Source: SG8-4 sp964562575 (GTDB taxonomy: Bacteria > Planctomycetota > Phycisphaerae > Sedimentisphaerales > Anaerobacaceae). Taken from it: DNA of 64,000 bases. Shown here in pieces: positions 34,533 to 43,271 of the stretch. The position numbers and the translations under genes are program-made. The notes under the pieces were generated by a model. That model ran no database searches. It worked only from the letters and a program-made list of their open reading frames with translations, and was not told where the DNA came from. Where the stretch lies: the NCBI GenBank assembly GCA_964562575.1, contig CAZLTY010000002.1, positions 1 to 64,000 on the forward strand, in the 5' to 3' direction. The first letter of the stretch is position 1. Each line of letters begins with the position of its first letter.

Positions 34533-34586
34533 GTGGAGTGGGCAAAAGCTCATACTACAAATATCGAGGCACCTTTTCGAGATTTC

Positions 34587-34689
34587 TTATACCCTTCAGG
34601 GTATTAGATTCCCGCGAGCATAACCATAACATGTTATTGCAAAGCCACTCACCCACGCAAGAGCGGGGATTTTCAATCGGGAGCACTAT
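34587..34689. repeat. Family A repeat, copy A4
   Basis: About 103 bp, plus orientation, between the two nfn genes. It ends CAATCGGGAGCACTAT, and its GGGAG is placed nine bases before the ATG at 34693, so it acts as, or has become, the ribosome-binding site of nfnB. Confidence 0.92.
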
Positions 34690-34692
34690 GAA

Positions 34693-36180
34693 ATGACAGA
34701 TAGTGAAAGACGACAACTCCTTCAGGAGCTTTTGCAGAAGCAAGAGAACGGAGAACTCAAACCCAAGGACAGGTACGAGATACCGCCGCAGGACATGCCG
34801 GAACAAGACCCCGTTGTCAGGGCTGGCAACGTCAACGAGGTGGCGACAGGGTACACGCAAACACACGCAACAATCGAGGCCTTGCGCTGCCTTCGCTGCA
34901 AGAACGCCCCTTGCGTTGACGGCTGCCCGGTCCGAATCAGGATACGGGACTTCGTCGTTGAGATCGCCGAAGGTCGGTACGAGCAGGCTTTGTCTATCAT
35001 CAAAGAGAATTCGCTCTTACCCGCCGTATGCGGCCGGGTATGTCCGCAGGAAAACCAGTGCCAGTTGACGTGCACTGTCGGCAAGAGATTTAAGGACCCG
35101 ACAAAAGGTGTCTCGATAGGCCGACTTGAGAGATTCGTCGCCGACCGCCACGAGAACAGTGAATCGGTCCCGGCGGTCGCAGCCGAAACAGGCAAGAGAG
35201 TCGCAATTGTCGGCTCGGGACCCGGAGGGATTGTTGCCGCCGCCGACACCAGAAGGGCCGGCCACGAAGTCACGCTGTTCGAGGCCTTTCACAAACCCGG
35301 CGGCGTGATGGTTTATGGAATTCCGGAGTTCAGGCTTCCCAAAGCCATCGTGCAAAATGAGATCGACACGCTGGCCAAAATGGGTGTCAAGATCGTCTAT
35401 AACTTTATCGTAGGCAAGACACGGACCGTTCAACAATTGCTCAAGGCCGATGGTTTCGACGCCGTCTATATCGGTGTCGGCGCGGGTCTTCCTAATTTCA
35501 TGGGCATTGAAGGTGAGTCGCTCGTCGGCGTATACAGCGCAAACGAGTATCTCACGCGGGCAAATCTCATGAAGGCGTACGATTACGGCTCCGGCGCCGA
35601 CACTCCCATTGTCCGCTCGAAGGCAGTGGCGGTTGTCGGCGGGGGCAATGTTGCTATGGATGCGGCCAGGACGGCGCTGAGGCTCGGCGCCGAAAAGGTC
35701 TATCTGGTCTATCGAAGAACTGAGAAAGAAATGCCCGCGCGAATCGAAGAAGTTCACCACGCCAAACAGGAAGGGATCGAGTTTCACATTCTGCAAAGTC
35801 CCAAACGAATACTCGGTGACCAGAACAGCCAGGTCACGGGCATCGAATGCCTCAAGTACGAACTGGGCGAACCGGACGATTCGGGCAGGCGACGCCCCGT
35901 CGCAATCGAAGGCTCGGAGTTTACCATAGACCTCGATACGGTCATCATAGCGATCGGCAACAAACCTAATCCGCTGATCTCGCAGACGATGCCGGAACTC
36001 GAAATCACCAAGTGGGGAACTATCGTTGTGAACGCCGAAACGATGGCGACCTCCGTGAAGGGAGTCTTCGCAGGCGGTGACATTGTCTCCGGCGCTGCAA
36101 CTGTGATTCTTGCGATGGGCCAGGGCCGAATCGCCGCCGCGGGCATAAACGAATACCTGGCGAGTCCTGTTCGGGTTTGA
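34693..36180 (+). CDS. nfnB: NADPH-dependent glutamate synthase small-subunit-like protein (NfnB/GltA)
   Basis: 495 residues. The N-terminal helical domain holds two [4Fe-4S] cluster motifs (CLRCKNAPCVDGC and CGRVCPQENQC, with a later C). Then come an FAD-binding GSGPGGIVAAADTRRAGHEVTLFE block (about residue 174), an NADPH-binding VVGGGNVAMDAARTALRLGAEKV block (about residue 316) and a closing FAD motif VFAGGDIVSGAATVILAMGQG. As the partner of the preceding gene it is best read as NfnB, which carries the bifurcating flavin. A stand-alone role as glutamate synthase beta subunit is unlikely because no GltB large subunit is near. Confidence 0.93.
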   Translation: MTDSERRQLLQELLQKQENGELKPKDRYEIPPQDMPEQDPVVRAGNVNEVATGYTQTHATIEALRCLRCKNAPCVDGCPVRIRIRDFVVEIAEGRYEQALSIIKENSLLPAVCGRVCPQENQCQLTCTVGKRFKDPTKGVSIGRLERFVADRHENSESVPAVAAETGKRVAIVGSGPGGIVAAADTRRAGHEVTLFEAFHKPGGVMVYGIPEFRLPKAIVQNEIDTLAKMGVKIVYNFIVGKTRTVQQLLKADGFDAVYIGVGAGLPNFMGIEGESLVGVYSANEYLTRANLMKAYDYGSGADTPIVRSKAVAVVGGGNVAMDAARTALRLGAEKVYLVYRRTEKEMPARIEEVHHAKQEGIEFHILQSPKRILGDQNSQVTGIECLKYELGEPDDSGRRRPVAIEGSEFTIDLDTVIIAIGNKPNPLISQTMPELEITKWGTIVVNAETMATSVKGVFAGGDIVSGAATVILAMGQGRIAAAGINEYLASPVRV

Positions 36181-36264
36181 CAATTCCCTCTTTCTTTAGT
36201 AATGTTCGGAGCTTGGTAATCTCAGGATGTGAGTCGAAGCCAAAATTAAGTACGGGAAATCAAC

Positions 36265-37575
36265 ATGCAAGTTAGGCCTTTTAGGGCTCTGAGGTTTGAT
36301 GCCGGCGTGGTTGGAGACGCCGGTGATTGTATCGCTCCTCCTTATGATGTGATCAGCGGTGCCCAGCAGGAGCAGCTCTACAAAAAGAGCGAATACAATA
36401 TCGTGCGCATAATCAAGGGTAAAACCACTGCCCGCGACAATGGCGACGACAATCAATACACCAGAGCCTCGGAGTACCTCCGGAAATGGATAGAGCAGGG
36501 GGTGTTGAGGCAGGACTCGGCCGAGACGATATATGCATACGTTCAGGACTTCAAGTGGGCCGGCACCGGATTGCAGCGTCTGTCTTTTATCGCTTTGGCC
36601 AGGCTCGAAGAATTCGGCGACGTGGTCAAACCTCATGAACGGGTCCTCAGTAAGCCGCTGGCGGACCGGCTCAACCTCAAAAAGGCGACCGCGGCGGGCT
36701 TCGGTCTGGTTTTTATGCTCTACGAAGACGAGGAAGCAATCGCAGATGAAATCATGAAACGGGCTGTGACCGACGAACCTCTTATCGATTTTGTCGACGA
36801 GCAGAACGTCCGGCATCGGCTCTTTGCCATAGCTGCTGCCGAGGATATAGAGCAAATCGTCAAAATGATGGGCGCCAAGAGTTGTGTCATTGCCGACGGA
36901 CATCATCGCTACACTACAGGCTTGAGCTATGCCGCCGAAAGCCAGAATCCCCAGGCCGGGCATCAGATGCTTGCCTTTGCCAATACCTGTCAGAAGGGCC
37001 TGATCGTCTTGCCCACCCACAGGCTCGTCGGCAATCTCGAAGATTTCAGTTTTGAGAAGTTGCTTGTGGGTCTCAGAGAGAATTTTAAGATTAGTGAGTT
37101 GAAGTTCGATTCGACGCAGGCCAAAACGGACGCGAGACAAGAGATGCTTACCCGGATGAAGGCCCATTACTCTGGCGGCAAGAACGCGTTTGGGATATAT
37201 GGCGCAGACAGTGCTTTCCGTCTCGCCGTCTTGAAAGATCAAAGTGCTATGGATCCGGTCGTGCCCCAGATGAGTCCGGCCTGGAGGGCGCTTGATGTTT
37301 CGGTTCTGCACAAGCTCATTCTGGAAGAGCTGCTGGGTATCGATCAAGAGAGGCTCGCCGCAAACGAAAACGTCCAGTATGTGAAGGATACTCCCAATGC
37401 GATTGATGACTCAATCGCTCAGGTAGACGCAGGGCACAAGCAGGCGGCCTTTTTCATGAACCCTGTCAAGATGGAGCAACTCATGAAGGTAACAGATGCC
37501 GACGAGAGAATGCCTCAGAAATCGACCTACTTCTATCCGAAGGTCTTTACCGGCCTGACGATTCATAAGTTGTAG
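36265..37575 (+). CDS. DUF1015-family protein
   Basis: 436 residues, matching the DUF1015 family over its full length: VRPFRALRFDA start, IAPPYDVISGAQQEQL (residues 24-40), VYAYVQ-like strand, VKPHERVLSKPLADRL, IADGHHRYTTGLSYA with conserved histidines (about residue 211) and a C-terminal VFTGLTIHKL. The function is not established; the family is often found beside serine or amino-sugar metabolism genes. Here an aminotransferase of the serine-pyruvate group follows after 64 bases, which agrees with a shared amino acid pathway (inference). Confidence 0.9.
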   Translation: MQVRPFRALRFDAGVVGDAGDCIAPPYDVISGAQQEQLYKKSEYNIVRIIKGKTTARDNGDDNQYTRASEYLRKWIEQGVLRQDSAETIYAYVQDFKWAGTGLQRLSFIALARLEEFGDVVKPHERVLSKPLADRLNLKKATAAGFGLVFMLYEDEEAIADEIMKRAVTDEPLIDFVDEQNVRHRLFAIAAAEDIEQIVKMMGAKSCVIADGHHRYTTGLSYAAESQNPQAGHQMLAFANTCQKGLIVLPTHRLVGNLEDFSFEKLLVGLRENFKISELKFDSTQAKTDARQEMLTRMKAHYSGGKNAFGIYGADSAFRLAVLKDQSAMDPVVPQMSPAWRALDVSVLHKLILEELLGIDQERLAANENVQYVKDTPNAIDDSIAQVDAGHKQAAFFMNPVKMEQLMKVTDADERMPQKSTYFYPKVFTGLTIHKL

Positions 37576-37639
37576 TCTGTTCGGTAAGGAGACAAGGGTT
37601 CCCGCTTCTGTGACAATGACAAAAGAAAATGGAGATGAT

Positions 37640-38731
37640 ATGGTAGATTGGAAGAAACCACCAAGATTGTTCATTCCCGGGCCGGTAAAAGTTGACGAAG
37701 AAGTTTTGCAGCAACTCGCGCGCCCGACGTTGGGCCATCGCGGGGCCGAATATGCTCAGCTTCACGGCGAGACGGTTGATATGCTCAAGAAGATCGTTTT
37801 CACGGACCAGAACGTCTTTCTCTCGACGTCCTCTGCATCAGGAATCTGGGAAGCCGCAATCCGCAACTGCGTCGATACCGATGAGGTCGTCCTGTGCACC
37901 TGTTGCGGTGCTTTCAGCGACAAATGGGCGGACGTCGCCGCCAGTTGCGCCAGAAACGTCGAGGCGTTGAAGGTCGATTGGGGCAAACCGACTACCCCTC
38001 AGATGATCGATGAGAAGCTCGCCACCGGCAAATACGCCGCTGTTACGCTCGTGTACAATGAGACAAGCACCGGCCTGACAAATCCGGTATACCAGATCAG
38101 TGAGATGATGAAAGACAAATATCCCGACGTGCTCGTATTTGTCGATGCGGTCAGCGCGATGGTCGGCCTGCCCCTGCACTTCGACGATCTGGGTTGGGAC
38201 GTAACATTTGCCTCGGTTCAAAAGGCCTTTGCAATTCCACCCGGCTTGGCGGTGGCGGTCGTCAGCGACAGGGCCCTGGAAAAGAGCAAGGGCGTCCCGG
38301 GCCGGGGCTACTACTTCGACTTCCAGCAATTCGCCAAGAATGCTGCAAAGAGCCAGACGCCGACGACCCCGAACATACCGCATATTATGGCCCTGAACCA
38401 TCAGTGCACGAAGCTGCTCGCAGAGGGAATGGAGAACGTCTGGCAGCGCCACGGAGAGATGGCCGAATATGTAAGAACCTGGGCTCTGGAGAAATTCGAT
38501 CTCTTTTGCGAGAAGAAGTATGCTTCCAATACGCTCACGACCGTAAGGAACACGTGTGGCATCAACGTCGCCGAAACTATCGCCGCGATACAGGCCAAGC
38601 ACAATACAATTTTCGGCAACGGCTACGGCAAGCTGAAAGAGCAGACCTTCCGGATCGCCCATATGGGTGATATTACGCTCGGCGATCTGGAACAACTCCT
38701 CGGCTGGATCGACGACGAGATCCGCCAATAG
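37640..38731 (+). CDS. Class V aminotransferase (serine-pyruvate / alanine-glyoxylate type)
   Basis: 363 residues from ATG 37640 with GGAG six bases upstream; GTG 37610 and ATG 37616 are alternatives. IPGPVKVDEEVLQQLARPTLGHRG is the classic N-terminus, and the PLP-binding lysine is Lys195 in FASVQKAFAIPPG. The family moves amino groups from serine, alanine or phosphoserine to glyoxylate or pyruvate in the cytoplasm. The neighbouring DUF1015 protein suggests a serine-related route. Tail ends 16 bases before a family B repeat. Confidence 0.9.
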   Translation: MVDWKKPPRLFIPGPVKVDEEVLQQLARPTLGHRGAEYAQLHGETVDMLKKIVFTDQNVFLSTSSASGIWEAAIRNCVDTDEVVLCTCCGAFSDKWADVAASCARNVEALKVDWGKPTTPQMIDEKLATGKYAAVTLVYNETSTGLTNPVYQISEMMKDKYPDVLVFVDAVSAMVGLPLHFDDLGWDVTFASVQKAFAIPPGLAVAVVSDRALEKSKGVPGRGYYFDFQQFAKNAAKSQTPTTPNIPHIMALNHQCTKLLAEGMENVWQRHGEMAEYVRTWALEKFDLFCEKKYASNTLTTVRNTCGINVAETIAAIQAKHNTIFGNGYGKLKEQTFRIAHMGDITLGDLEQLLGWIDDEIRQ

Positions 38732-38747
38732 ATCGCCGCGTGCACTG

Positions 38748-38907
38748 GGCTCTGTCTGAAAACTCGATCTGGCTTCGAGCGGCTTATTTTCCGCCTGACT
38801 GCATCCGGCTCCATCGACGATACAGCCAATATCGCCTGCTTCGCCGTCTTTGTCAGGCGAAAGAACACGCGGTCTCGCACCCGGCGACGGAGTCTTCAGA
38901 CAGAGCC
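38748..38907. repeat. Family B palindromic repeat, copy B1
   Basis: 160 bp bounded by a perfect 13-base inverted pair, GGCTCTGTCTGAA (38748-38760) and TTCAGACAGAGCC (38895-38907). Interior blocks CTCGATCTGGCTTCGAGCGG, CGACGATA, ATCGCCTGCTTCGCCGTC and TCTCGCACCC are shared with copies B2 and B3. It lies between the convergent aminotransferase and YbaK genes. Confidence 0.9.
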
Positions 38908-38945
38908 TCGGCCTAGAGATTCTTGCCTCTCGGCAAGCTACGGGA

Positions 38946-39410
38946 TTACGACGTCACGTGATAGCTGAATTCCAGCACCCTTGGCTTGACCAGCTTTCGG
39001 TAGTCATCTATGCTCATGCTGATCGCTTTCTCGTGCGTGCCGGCCTGGAACTTTATGTGGTCGTCCTTTTCCAGTGCCTTGTCCATGACCGTCGGCAGAT
39101 CATACAAGTTGCCGAAAGGCGGCTCGGCTCCGAGTTCGCAATCGTCGAACATCCTGCCTATTTGTGTTTCTTCAGCCAGCTCGACCGAATCTGCGCCGAG
39201 CTGATCCTTCAACTCGCCCAGGTCGATCTTGTAGCACGCCGAAAGCACACACATCATGTATTCGCCGTCGACCTTGATGATCACGGGCTTGGCTACGAAC
39301 CGGCCCGGTTCATGCTCGAGAGCCGCCATCTGCTGCGCCGTGAAAGCGGGTGGGTGCTCGCTGACCTGATAGGAAACTGCTGATTCATCCAGGAATTCGA
39401 TCACTCGCAT
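38946..39410 (-). CDS. YbaK/ProX-type aminoacyl-tRNA deacylase
   Basis: 154 residues, single-domain. The pattern MRVIEFLDESAVSYQVSEHPPAFTA, then FVAKPVIIKVDGEYMMCVLSA with the conserved lysine, and GAEPPFGNLYDLPTVMD near residue 110 is that of stand-alone editing domains that hydrolyse mischarged tRNAs such as Ala-tRNA-Pro or Cys-tRNA-Pro. The substrate cannot be fixed from sequence. GGAGG precedes the ATG. A family B repeat lies downstream and the terminator of the pseudopilin operon upstream. Confidence 0.85.
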   Translation of the reverse strand: MRVIEFLDESAVSYQVSEHPPAFTAQQMAALEHEPGRFVAKPVIIKVDGEYMMCVLSACYKIDLGELKDQLGADSVELAEETQIGRMFDDCELGAEPPFGNLYDLPTVMDKALEKDDHIKFQAGTHEKAISMSIDDYRKLVKPRVLEFSYHVTS

Positions 39411-39448
39411 CTTCTACCTCCCTAGAAAAGAGTGAGTTGAAATTGCAC

Positions 39449-39500
39449 AAAAAAAGGGAGGCATAGGCGAATATGATAACCTTTTTTGGGCCTGCCTCCC
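39449..39500 (-). terminator. Terminator of the pseudopilin operon
   Basis: Read on the minus strand: GGGAGGC...GGCC, a 25-base loop, then GCCT..GCCTCCC followed by seven T. The stem is 11 base pairs with a two-base bulge. It lies 150 bases beyond the last pseudopilin stop and just before ybaK. Confidence 0.8.
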
Positions 39501-39650
39501 TGTTGTGATATGCCCCTTTGCGCACTACCGCGGATAGCGCTGTGGCGAAACCGCCGATCTGCACTCACAACACTCGTATTATAGAGAATAGACATGGTGT
39601 CTGTCAAGTGAAATTTTCTCAAACTTAGGGCTTTTGGGTCAACGCTACCG

Positions 39651-40457
39651 CTACTGAAACGGCTCCTTGTGCGGCCAGCCGTATTTCTCGAATCGGCCAA
39701 ACTCTGCTTCCGTTCTGGAGCCGTCGGGGGCCAAACCGGAACGGACCTCTTCTACGTGCGCATCTACAAACACGACGTTGACCTTTCCGCTGTTGAGGTC
39801 TCCGCTTTGGGTGCTGTGGAAGGTGCCGAACCAGTCGCGACCATCGGGACACAGGGCATTATCGTTAAGCACATTGCTGTTGCCCGGCCTTTGCCACATG
39901 TTCTCGGCGGCGAAGAAGAAAACCTCCGCGTGGCTTCTGCTTATCTCCGAGCGTGTATAAATGCCGCCGCGCCCTGTTGAGTCTGTTGCCGAAGAACCGC
40001 CTGGATCTCCTTGCTTGGCGCCCAACCATGAGTTCATGCTGTAACTGTAGTAAGGGACAACAGGATTAGAGGCGACATGATTTGGATGTCTTGTGCCCTC
40101 GGACTTGGCGAGGACCTTGAACGAAGGGCACAGATGCACTCCCTCGTTTTTCAGATAGGGCCAAAACGGGCCGTCCGCCGGATATCTAGGGTCGTGCCAG
40201 CGGCAATACCGCTCGTATCCCGATACGGGACGCTCATTGGCAACCAGCGACCTCCACGCAGACGGATAGCGGTCTTCATTATCGTCCAGGTACATGGCCT
40301 GGGCCACGCCGTACTGACGCAGGTTGGCCCGGCACGTTATCTCCCTGGCCTGCTCTTTCACTCTTTGCAGTGCAGGCATCATTATCGCCATCAGTATTGC
40401 GATGATGGCAATTACCACCAGGAGTTCTATTAACGTAAATCCGCTTCGCCTTTTCAT
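39651..40457 (-). CDS. Pseudopilin-like protein 5 of the array
   Basis: 268 residues. N-terminus RRSGFTLIELLVVIAIIAI is a type II secretion/type IV pilus prepilin signal, cut between Gly and Phe, followed by the MALQRVKEQAREI-type helix and CRANLRQYGVAQAMYLDDNE. The C-terminal domain has VNVVFVDAHVEEVRSG, a variant of the H-x-DG type seen in planctomycete pseudopilins. AAGGAG lies before the ATG. It is the last gene of five in one direction. These proteins are made in large families in Planctomycetota; most probably form or decorate secretion pseudopili. Confidence 0.88.
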   Translation of the reverse strand: MKRRSGFTLIELLVVIAIIAILMAIMMPALQRVKEQAREITCRANLRQYGVAQAMYLDDNEDRYPSAWRSLVANERPVSGYERYCRWHDPRYPADGPFWPYLKNEGVHLCPSFKVLAKSEGTRHPNHVASNPVVPYYSYSMNSWLGAKQGDPGGSSATDSTGRGGIYTRSEISRSHAEVFFFAAENMWQRPGNSNVLNDNALCPDGRDWFGTFHSTQSGDLNSGKVNVVFVDAHVEEVRSGLAPDGSRTEAEFGRFEKYGWPHKEPFQ

Positions 40458-40528
40458 GATCGGACTCCTTCAACATTGTTTCACTACGTCACTCGTGGCG
40501 ATCTGCCTTGAAGCCGGCGCGACCGCCT

Positions 40529-41344
40529 TCAAGACCCTTTGAAGTTTGCCATCCAAGGCGCCTCAGTTTCCCAGATGGGAAGAAGGGCCGATGTACTGAA
40601 ATTCCTCCCCCATTTTAAACGCCACAACTCCTTAAGCCAGACTTTTCTTACCGAATAATCCAGGAATATGCCGTTTATCCCCTGTTGATGCCTGTTGATA
40701 CAGAAACGGTTCATGGAATTGGTGTGGCCCGTCGTCCGATGCCCGTCATATTGTGGAGGGGCGTCGTCATTTTCAGGCCCCCCGCACCAGAACCAGCAGT
40801 CGAGGAACAGCGGAATGTTGTGGCTGCCCTTAACGTTGACGGTTCCCCAGTAGTCTTTTGCGGCCTGCCCATAGAGCGGATCCTCGGCGGCTACGTAGAG
40901 CCAGTGGTTGATTCCATAGCTGCCCCATGTACCGGCCGGTTCGAACTCGCCTGCAGGTCGCGAGCCGGTCACGCCGATCTTGCCCCAGGACGTAAATGCG
41001 TCGCCACCTATTTCAAGCCCCCCGCTGACAGAGTTAGGGAAATTCGGAACCTTGATTTTCGTCGCTATCGGACAGATGCGCATCTTTTCATCGCGGTAAT
41101 AGTAGTCGTAGAGTACATTTATCCAACGGCCCGAACCGCTGGTGCGCTTGGGAAAGAAGCCGTTGTTGTCGTCGGTGTACAGTGCAAAAATGGCGCCCCA
41201 TTGTTTGAGATTGGACTGGCAGACGACGGCCCTTGCTTGCTTCTTCACTCGCTGCAGCGCGGGCATCAATACCGCCATCAACAATGCTATTATGGCGATA
41301 ACCACGAGAAGCTCTATCAGTGTAAATGCTTTTCGACTCCTCAT
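40529..41344 (-). CDS. Pseudopilin-like protein 4 of the array
   Basis: 271 residues with the signal SRKAFTLIELLVVIAIIAL; the residue before the cleaved Phe is Ala in place of Gly. The helix continues LMAVLMPALQRVKKQARAV and CQSNLKQWGAIFALYTDDNN. The C-terminal domain carries a histidine-rich segment (NRHQQGINGIFLDYSVRKVWLKELWRLKW), shared with proteins 1 and 3. No strong Shine-Dalgarno sequence; the start is only 15 bases from the previous stop, so it is probably coupled. Confidence 0.85.
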   Translation of the reverse strand: MRSRKAFTLIELLVVIAIIALLMAVLMPALQRVKKQARAVVCQSNLKQWGAIFALYTDDNNGFFPKRTSGSGRWINVLYDYYYRDEKMRICPIATKIKVPNFPNSVSGGLEIGGDAFTSWGKIGVTGSRPAGEFEPAGTWGSYGINHWLYVAAEDPLYGQAAKDYWGTVNVKGSHNIPLFLDCWFWCGGPENDDAPPQYDGHRTTGHTNSMNRFCINRHQQGINGIFLDYSVRKVWLKELWRLKWGRNFSTSALLPIWETEAPWMANFKGS

Positions 41345-41359
41345 AGTCGATCGAGTTTC

Positions 41360-42190
41360 TCAATAGTCCTTGAATGTTGCCATCCAGCCGGTCCCGTAAT
41401 TCGCCCAGTCTTCCGGTCTGACGCCGCCGGCCCTGGTCCACGGATTGACCGGGCTAAAGTCATTGCTCCACCTGAGCGTCCACAACTGTTTCAAGCCTAC
41501 CGGTTGCACGTGATAATCCATGAAAACAGCATTGATCGAACCGTTATGGCGGTTGAGGCAGAAGCGGTTCATCGCATCGGCGTCAGGTCGCATTTGATGG
41601 CCGTCGTATTGGGGTGGAGTGTCGTCATCATCGGGCCAGCCGCACCAGAAATAGCAGTCGAGGAACATAGGTATCTCGCTGCCGCCTTTGACGTTGGTGG
41701 TTCTCCAGAATCGGTGAGCTGCTTTGCCGTAAACCGCGTCGCCCACCGGCACATAAATAAAGCCATTGACCCCGTAGCTGCCGTAATAGCCTATCGTACG
41801 ACCGCCTCCAGCATCCCAGCCCGGAATCTTTCCCCACGACGTGTCCGTACTGCCCCACCAATCGAGCCCTGCCGTCATATCCGGGTTGGCGATTCTTGAA
41901 GCTACCGGACAGCATCGTATGTCTTCAGTGGTGATGTAGTACTCTCGCATCGAGTCCATCCATCGCCCGTAACCGTCACTGCCGCTCTTGCGCTCCGGGA
42001 ACTGGTTGTTGTTGTCCTCGGTGTACAGCGAAAAGATGGTACCCCATTGCTTGAGGTTCGCCTGGCAAACAATACCTCTCGCCTGCTTCCTCACTCGCTG
42101 CAATGCCGGCATCAGAATCGCCATCAGCAACGCTATTATGGCGATAACCACTAGAAGCTCTATCAATGTGAAACCTTTGCGTCTGTACAT
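41360..42190 (-). CDS. Pseudopilin-like protein 3 of the array
   Basis: 276 residues from ATG 42190 (GAGG eight bases upstream; the GTG at 42199 is part of that site). Signal YRRKGFTLIELLVVIAIIAL. The C-terminal domain repeats the pattern RHNGSINAVFMDYHVQPVGLKQLWTLRWSNDFSPVNPW and ends MATFKDY, very like protein 1. It is a paralogue produced by tandem duplication. DNA identity is highest over the first 100 bases of each copy. Confidence 0.88.
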   Translation of the reverse strand: MYRRKGFTLIELLVVIAIIALLMAILMPALQRVRKQARGIVCQANLKQWGTIFSLYTEDNNNQFPERKSGSDGYGRWMDSMREYYITTEDIRCCPVASRIANPDMTAGLDWWGSTDTSWGKIPGWDAGGGRTIGYYGSYGVNGFIYVPVGDAVYGKAAHRFWRTTNVKGGSEIPMFLDCYFWCGWPDDDDTPPQYDGHQMRPDADAMNRFCLNRHNGSINAVFMDYHVQPVGLKQLWTLRWSNDFSPVNPWTRAGGVRPEDWANYGTGWMATFKDY

Positions 42191-42328
42191 AATGTGCACC
42201 TCAACTTCTTGTATAAAACAGCACCCTGCAACCGATTGCCAAGAATCAATCGAAAGCGCTCAACCACAACCGGGCCGACCCGAATCAGAGAACACACCAG
42301 ATGAGAACAGCCGCGCTGCATCCGAGTG

Positions 42329-43111
42329 CTAATTGTGTTGTGCCTCCTTGCCCCACATAGAGACAGCGGCCCAGTGAATATCCTCGTTGCCGGGCTGCTG
42401 CGGAGAAAACGCTGTTGGCGGTATCCGCTTGCCGAACTCGATGGTACGAGGATCCTTCCACTTGCGATAGTCACTGTGCCCGTCCGCGAAGGAGAATGTT
42501 GTTCCATCGCCGTGCCGTACAGGTGGCGGGTCCCACCACCTCTCTTGCGTGACTTCGACGGTCCATCCGCCCAGGGCGGAGGTTATCGTGCCGCCGTCGT
42601 CGACAAAGACCATCCGGTAGGCCGGATTGGGAATATCCAGCCTTTTCTTGATCATCTTGGCATTCATACTGGGCCAATCCTTGCAGTTCATGGCATCGGA
42701 CACCGAGTACGTTCGCATGATGTTCTCTTGCGCTGCCCCGCGGACGATCTTGGTGACGGTCGGGCATTTGTAGAGTTTCAGACTTTTGACGTACGGCCAC
42801 ATGGCTCCATCCTGGATGGCGTCGATCTTCTGGCGTTCGGTCATCCCGGACCGCCAATCGGCGAGCACCCAGGGGGTCTGGTCCTGATGGATGCCGTATT
42901 CGCCGGTATCGCCATTGACGAGCATATCGTCGTGCTCGTCGGCGTACATGATCCACCCAAGGGTCAACTGTTTGAGGTTGCTCAGGCACGTCGACCGCCT
43001 GCCCTGCTCCTTGACACGGTTCATGGCCGGCATCAGTATCGCCATCAGGATTGCGATGATGGCGATCACTACAAGAAGCTCGATAAGCGTGAACCCTTTC
43101 CTTGCGTGCAT
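42329..43111 (-). CDS. Pseudopilin-like protein 2 of the array
   Basis: 260 residues. Signal HARKGFTLIELLVVIAIIAI and RVKEQGRRSTCLSNLKQLTLGWIMYADEHDD. The tail differs from its neighbours: RHGDGTTFSFADGHSDYRKWKDPRT is the standard H-x9-DG motif of planctomycete pseudopilins and the LWTLKW-type tail is absent. GGAG lies nine bases before the ATG and is part of family A repeat A5. It is therefore a different subfamily set inside the array. Confidence 0.88.
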   Translation of the reverse strand: MHARKGFTLIELLVVIAIIAILMAILMPAMNRVKEQGRRSTCLSNLKQLTLGWIMYADEHDDMLVNGDTGEYGIHQDQTPWVLADWRSGMTERQKIDAIQDGAMWPYVKSLKLYKCPTVTKIVRGAAQENIMRTYSVSDAMNCKDWPSMNAKMIKKRLDIPNPAYRMVFVDDGGTITSALGGWTVEVTQERWWDPPPVRHGDGTTFSFADGHSDYRKWKDPRTIEFGKRIPPTAFSPQQPGNEDIHWAAVSMWGKEAQHN

Positions 43112-43114
43112 AGC

Positions 43115-43218
43115 ATACTACTCCCGATTGAGAATTCCCGTTCTTGCGCGGGCAAGCGGCTTCACAATACCAAGCTATGGTTTCGCTCGCCGGAATTTAC
43201 TACCCTTAAGGGTATAAC
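43115..43218. repeat. Family A repeat, copy A5 (reverse orientation)
   Basis: About 104 bp between pseudopilin genes 1 and 2. Starts four bases from the ATG of gene 2 and runs ATACTACTCCCGATTGA to ACCCTTAAGGGTATAA. On the minus strand its GGAG is the ribosome-binding site of pseudopilin 2. Confidence 0.9.
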
Positions 43219-43271
43219 ACCTTTCCTCATCAGTGTCCGAAAAAGCATGTCTTGCTGCAAGTACCCGTTTT

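Noticed and set aside
35017..36183. Minus-strand frame of 388 codons over nfnB
   Set aside because: Antisense shadow of a gene with complete FAD, NADPH and Fe-S motifs.
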